Source: Flavobacteriales bacterium (GTDB lineage Bacteria; Bacteroidota; Bacteroidia; UBA10329). Taken from it: a stretch of DNA of 8,062 bases. The first letter of the stretch is position 1. Each line of letters starts with the position of its first letter. Positions 4,541 to 8,062 of the stretch are shown one piece after another. The notes under the pieces are model-generated. The model was not told the DNA's origin and did no database searches. It worked only from the letters and a program-made list of their open reading frames with translations. The stretch covers positions 1 through 8,062 of the forward strand of contig DMRV01000069.1 in the NCBI GenBank assembly GCA_003456455.1. The letters run 5' to 3'. The position numbers and the translations under genes were made by a program.

Positions 4541-7014
4541 TGGCAAAGAAGAAAAAAACACCGATAAAAAGGAAGTACATTCTGTATTTCTGGCTACTGG
4601 TTTTACTTGGCCCGTCTCTGATTGCGTTACACCTGTTCACCATTTCTATTGGACTTTGGGGGCCGCTCCCAACGTTTGAGGAGCTGGAAAACCCGAAGAG
4701 CAATCAGGCCTCCGAGGTTTATTCTTCGGACCAAAAAGTGCTTGGAACGTACTTCGTTCAAAATCGCTCAAACATCAAGTTCGAAAGCCTTTCTCTGCAC
4801 TTGGTAAACGCCCTTGTTTCTACTGAAGACGAGCGGTATTACTGGCATAGTGGTGTTGATCTTATCGGCTTGGCACGCGCCATTATCTTCATGGGAGGGC
4901 GAGGTGGAGGTAGCACCGTAACACAGCAATTGGCGAAGAACCTTTTCGAAACCCGTGGAAACCTAAAAGGCGGAGCGCTGGTTCAAAAACCAGCCGAGTG
5001 GATTATTGCCACACGATTGGAGGGCAGGTATACGAAGGATGAAATCATGGCTTTGTATCTCAATACGGTTGATTTCATTAACGGAGCCGTTGGGATAAAA
5101 TCTGCTGCGAAGGTTTACTTCAACACAAGTACAGATTCGCTTAAAATTGAACAAGCCGCCATGTTTGTAGGCATGTTGAAGAACCCGTCACTTTTCAATC
5201 CTCGAAGAAGGGTTGAGTTGGTTCAAAATAGAAGAAACACCGTCTTCCTTCAGATGAAGAAGAATGGCTTCATTACCCAAGCCGAAGAAGATTCTCTGGA
5301 TCAAATTCCAATTGATTTAGATTACCAAACAGCCGACCACAACCAAGGTCAAGCCACGTATTTCAGAGAATTTTTGAGAGGGGAGCTGCGTGATTGGTGT
5401 GCCACGCATACCAAACCAGACGGCACTAATTATGATTTGTATCGGGACGGACTTCGTATTTATACGTCTATTGATTCGCGGCTGCAAGGCTATGCCGAAA
5501 AGGCCGTGACAGACCACATTCAGGCTCATCAAGCTAAGTTTTGGAAGGATCAATCAAGGAACGATGATGCGCCATTTCGTGGGGTGACCGATGGTGAGAT
5601 TGAAAGCATAATGCTGCAATCTATGAGGCGGTCAACGCGTTACAATGAACGGCTAGATTTGCGGCCTGATGTACGAGAACGCTACCGTGGTTACTTTAAG
5701 TATAAAAGCGAGCAGAACGGGTATGAGTCGGAAATTGCAGAACTCTACCAGCAGTTTCAGCGTGCAGAGCGCATGGAAAAGGAAGATGACCAAGAAGCAA
5801 TTCAGAAGAAAATTGAAAAGCTACGTAAGAAGTCTAAAAAGCTCCAGCCAGACTTAGACCGAACCTGGGATTACTATCAAGAAATCTGGAAACCTTTCGA
5901 TGACTCGTTGAAGGTTGTGTTTAGTCAACCTACCGAGATGACCATTTTTTCGTGGGCTGGGGAGATTGACACGGTTCTTACCCCAATGGATTCCATCCGA
6001 TATTACAAGCATTTTCTTCAAGCTGGAATGATGTCCATGGATCCACACACGGGCTTCGTTCGTGCTTGGGTGGGAGGCATCAACTACAAGCATTTTAAGT
6101 ATGACAACGTCAAGCAAGGAAGTCGCCAAGTTGGGTCAACCTTCAAGCCATTTGTATACGCTTTGGCAATGCAAGAAGGTTGGTCACCATGCGAAAAGGT
6201 GCTGAACATTCCAGTTACGTTTGAAAAGGAACGATGGGGATTGCCAGAAGATTGGACGCCAAAAAATTCAGACGACAAGTTTGAGAATGAAGAGGTTCCG
6301 CTAAAGATTGCGTTGGCGAATTCCATCAACACCATTACCGCCTATGTAATGAAGAAATTTGGACCTCAGGCGGTGGTTGATTTAGCCCGAAAACTTGGGA
6401 TTACTGCACCCATCGACCCATTTCCCGCAATTTGCTTGGGGACACCGAGCATTTCGGTTTACGAGATGACGGCTGCGCATTGCACATTCACAAACAAAGG
6501 AGTTTATACTGCACCTGTTGTAATCACCAGAATAGAGGATAAAAGCGGAAATGTTTTGGAGGAATTTGTTCCGAATACGCATGAAGTAATGAACGAGCAG
6601 ACAGCCTACACTATGCTTAATTTAATGGAGTCGGTTGTAAATAGCGGTTCCGGTAGAAGATTGCGTTTCCGATACAAATTGGAGCATCCAATTGCAGGAA
6701 AAACAGGAACAACCCAAAACCAGTCTGACGGTTGGTTTATCGGTCACACGCCCGATTTGGTAACCAGTGTTTGGGTTGGTTGCGAGGATAGAGCAGCACA
6801 CTTCCGAACCATTGTGGAAGGGCAGGGCGCTTCCATGGCACTTCCAATCTTCGGCCTTTATATGCAACAGGTTTATGCTGATAAGGATATCAACATTTCT
6901 ACTGGTCAGTTTGAGCGTCCCGAAGGCGAGCTGTCCGTAGAACTGGATTGCAATAAATACGATAAGCAGAATAGCAATACGCAGGGCGGACGTTACGACC
7001 CTGGATTTGAATAA
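4540..7014 (+). CDS. mrcA: Class A penicillin-binding protein (bifunctional transglycosylase/transpeptidase)
   Basis: This 824-residue enzyme polymerises and crosslinks peptidoglycan at the outer face of the inner membrane. A basic N-terminus and one membrane helix (about 13-36) anchor it. The GT51 glycosyltransferase domain shows STEDERYYWHSG (94-105, catalytic E96), GGSTVTQQLAKN (123-134) and KPAEW (E153), followed by KDEIMALYLN (166-175). The transpeptidase domain has STFK (S533 nucleophile, K536), SIN (595-597) and KTG (721-723), so both activities look intact. Between the two domains, residues about 330-480 form a long charged linker, with a probable coiled coil at about 393-436. The GTG start (4540) overlaps the gldH stop as TAGTG. 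A lysine-rich N-terminus directly before the helix supports this start. The family's usual RK before the second catalytic Glu reads QK here (149-150). The symbol is by family resemblance; 1A versus other class A names cannot be separated. Confidence 0.95.
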   Translation: MAKKKKTPIKRKYILYFWLLVLLGPSLIALHLFTISIGLWGPLPTFEELENPKSNQASEVYSSDQKVLGTYFVQNRSNIKFESLSLHLVNALVSTEDERYYWHSGVDLIGLARAIIFMGGRGGGSTVTQQLAKNLFETRGNLKGGALVQKPAEWIIATRLEGRYTKDEIMALYLNTVDFINGAVGIKSAAKVYFNTSTDSLKIEQAAMFVGMLKNPSLFNPRRRVELVQNRRNTVFLQMKKNGFITQAEEDSLDQIPIDLDYQTADHNQGQATYFREFLRGELRDWCATHTKPDGTNYDLYRDGLRIYTSIDSRLQGYAEKAVTDHIQAHQAKFWKDQSRNDDAPFRGVTDGEIESIMLQSMRRSTRYNERLDLRPDVRERYRGYFKYKSEQNGYESEIAELYQQFQRAERMEKEDDQEAIQKKIEKLRKKSKKLQPDLDRTWDYYQEIWKPFDDSLKVVFSQPTEMTIFSWAGEIDTVLTPMDSIRYYKHFLQAGMMSMDPHTGFVRAWVGGINYKHFKYDNVKQGSRQVGSTFKPFVYALAMQEGWSPCEKVLNIPVTFEKERWGLPEDWTPKNSDDKFENEEVPLKIALANSINTITAYVMKKFGPQAVVDLARKLGITAPIDPFPAICLGTPSISVYEMTAAHCTFTNKGVYTAPVVITRIEDKSGNVLEEFVPNTHEVMNEQTAYTMLNLMESVVNSGSGRRLRFRYKLEHPIAGKTGTTQNQSDGWFIGHTPDLVTSVWVGCEDRAAHFRTIVEGQGASMALPIFGLYMQQVYADKDINISTGQFERPEGELSVELDCNKYDKQNSNTQGGRYDPGFE

Positions 7015-7019
7015 TTACC

Positions 7020-7718
7020 ATGAATAAAGTTGTAGAAGGTCCAAAAGCGGCACTCCTAGGAATTGAAAACGGAATGACCCTCATGTTGGGTGGTTTTGGC
7101 CTATGCGGAATTCCTGAAAACAGTATTGCTGAGTTGGTTAAACTCGAAGTGATGGATTTGACCTGCATATCTAACAACGCAGGGGTGGATGATTTTGGGC
7201 TAGGGTTGCTGCTTCAGAAACGTCAGATCAGAAAGATGATTTCTTCTTACGTAGGTGAGAATGACCTGTTTGAACGATTGATGCTGAGTGGCGAGTTGGA
7301 GGTGGATTTGATTCCGCAAGGCTCATTGGCAGAAAGATGTCGTGCAGGTGGTGCCGGAATTCCTGCGTTTTTTACACCGGCAGGTTACGGAACCGAAGTA
7401 GCCGAAGGTAAAGAAGTTCGTGAATTCAACGGAAAACCGCACATTTTGGAGTCAGCTTTAACTGCTGATTTTGCTATTGTAAAAGCGTGGAAAGGCGACC
7501 ATAACGGAAATCTTATTTACAAGGGAACGGCTCGAAATTTCAACCCAATGATGGCAATGGCAGGAAAAATTACCATTGCCGAAGTCGAAGAATTGGTTGA
7601 GCCTGGCGAGTTGGACCCTAATCAAATTCACACACCAGGAATATTCGTCAACCGCATTTTTCAAGGAGAAAAATTTGAAAAACGAATTGAACAACGGACG
7701 GTGAGACAACGCGACTGA
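7020..7718 (+). CDS. scoA: 3-oxoacid CoA-transferase subunit A
   Basis: This 232-residue protein is the alpha subunit of a family I CoA-transferase of the succinyl-CoA:3-ketoacid (ScoA) or acetoacetate (AtoD) type. Such enzymes move CoA between succinyl- or acetyl-CoA and acetoacetate, linking ketone-body or fatty-acid breakdown to central metabolism. Visible family motifs are GGFGLCGIPE (24-33), SNNAGVDDFGLGLLL, LIPQGSLAER, RAGGAGIPAFFTPAGYGT and, near the C-terminus, TARNFNPMMAMAGKITIAEVE and IHTPGIFVNRIF. The length is normal for the separate A subunit. The ATG lies 5 nt after mrcA without a clear Shine-Dalgarno, so it is probably co-transcribed. It needs the B subunit encoded 12 nt downstream, which carries the catalytic glutamate. 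SCOT-type substrate choice is favoured by overall resemblance but cannot be proven from motifs. Confidence 0.93.
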   Translation: MNKVVEGPKAALLGIENGMTLMLGGFGLCGIPENSIAELVKLEVMDLTCISNNAGVDDFGLGLLLQKRQIRKMISSYVGENDLFERLMLSGELEVDLIPQGSLAERCRAGGAGIPAFFTPAGYGTEVAEGKEVREFNGKPHILESALTADFAIVKAWKGDHNGNLIYKGTARNFNPMMAMAGKITIAEVEELVEPGELDPNQIHTPGIFVNRIFQGEKFEKRIEQRTVRQRD

Positions 7719-7730
7719 TAGAATTGAGAG

Positions 7731-8062
7731 ATGGCAATAGATAAAAACGGCATAGCAAAACGAATAGCGCAAGAGTTGCGCGATGGATATTACGTCAACC
7801 TCGGTATCGGTATTCCTACGTTGGTTGCAAACTATATCCCCGAGGGAATTGAAGTTGAGTTTCAATCAGAAAATGGTATTCTAGGAATGGGCCCGTTTCC
7901 CTTTGATGGAGAAGAAGATGCTGACCTCATTAATGCTGGAAAACAGACCATCACTGCACGTGCTGGAGCAGTTTATTTCGATTCAGCCACAAGTTTTGCG
8001 ATGATTCGCGGACAACACGTTCAGCTCACCGTTTTGGGAGCCATGGAAGTTTCTGAAAGTGG
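7731..8062 (+). CDS. scoB: 3-oxoacid CoA-transferase subunit B, N-terminal part (runs off the right edge)
   Basis: About 110 codons of the beta subunit are visible from an ATG at 7731; the remainder lies beyond the window. Motifs typical of ScoB/AtoA are YVNLGIGIPTLVANYIP (21-37), FQSENGILGMGPFP (44-57) and DADLINAGKQTIT (63-75), then SFAMIRGQHVQLTVLGAMEVS. E47 in SENG corresponds to the catalytic glutamate that forms the enzyme-CoA thioester in this family. The purine-rich GAGAG just before the ATG is too close to be a good Shine-Dalgarno. It follows scoA by 12 nt and forms the heteromeric enzyme with it. Confidence 0.93.
   Translation, partial: MAIDKNGIAKRIAQELRDGYYVNLGIGIPTLVANYIPEGIEVEFQSENGILGMGPFPFDGEEDADLINAGKQTITARAGAVYFDSATSFAMIRGQHVQLTVLGAMEVSES

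Overview
The window looks like a piece of a Bacteroidota chromosome, most likely a gliding or formerly gliding Flavobacteriales-type organism. The strongest evidence is a recognisable GldH lipoprotein, a gene confined to that phylum. The gene order holB-ricT-gldH-mrcA and the near absence of Shine-Dalgarno sequences fit the same group. No RNA genes, mobile elements, CRISPR arrays or transfer signatures were seen. Genus-level placement is not possible from the sequence alone.

Left part (1-1463, minus strand): three tightly overlapping genes read leftwards. They are a small lipoprotein with a carboxypeptidase-regulatory/CnaB-like beta-sandwich, a VTC-domain (triphosphate-tunnel) protein of the polyphosphate polymerase type, and the N-terminal part of a DUF4956 integral membrane protein cut by the left edge. 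The VTC-DUF4956 pair is a recurrent but functionally uncharacterised bacterial neighbourhood. It is the least understood system here. The stop of each gene overlaps the start of the next (4 and 17 nt), which points to translational coupling and joint function.

Middle (1464-1635): a divergent intergenic region with an 11-bp imperfect inverted repeat, two AGAATTC repeats 25 bp apart, and a small hairpin that encloses a Shine-Dalgarno-like sequence and a four-codon reading frame.

Right part (1636-8062, plus strand): six genes in one direction with little or no spacing. They are holB (DNA polymerase III delta'), ricT (PSP1-domain Fe-S protein), gldH (gliding/type IX secretion lipoprotein), mrcA (class A penicillin-binding protein), and scoA and scoB (two-subunit 3-oxoacid CoA-transferase; scoB runs off the right edge). 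ricT/gldH overlap by 11 nt, gldH/mrcA by 1 nt, mrcA/scoA are 5 nt apart and scoA/scoB 12 nt apart. The only larger gap is the 99 nt between holB and ricT, which contains two hairpins without a U-run. The unit mixes replication, RNA processing, cell envelope and ketone-body/acyl-CoA metabolism. It is probably a housekeeping operon held together by expression level rather than by one pathway.
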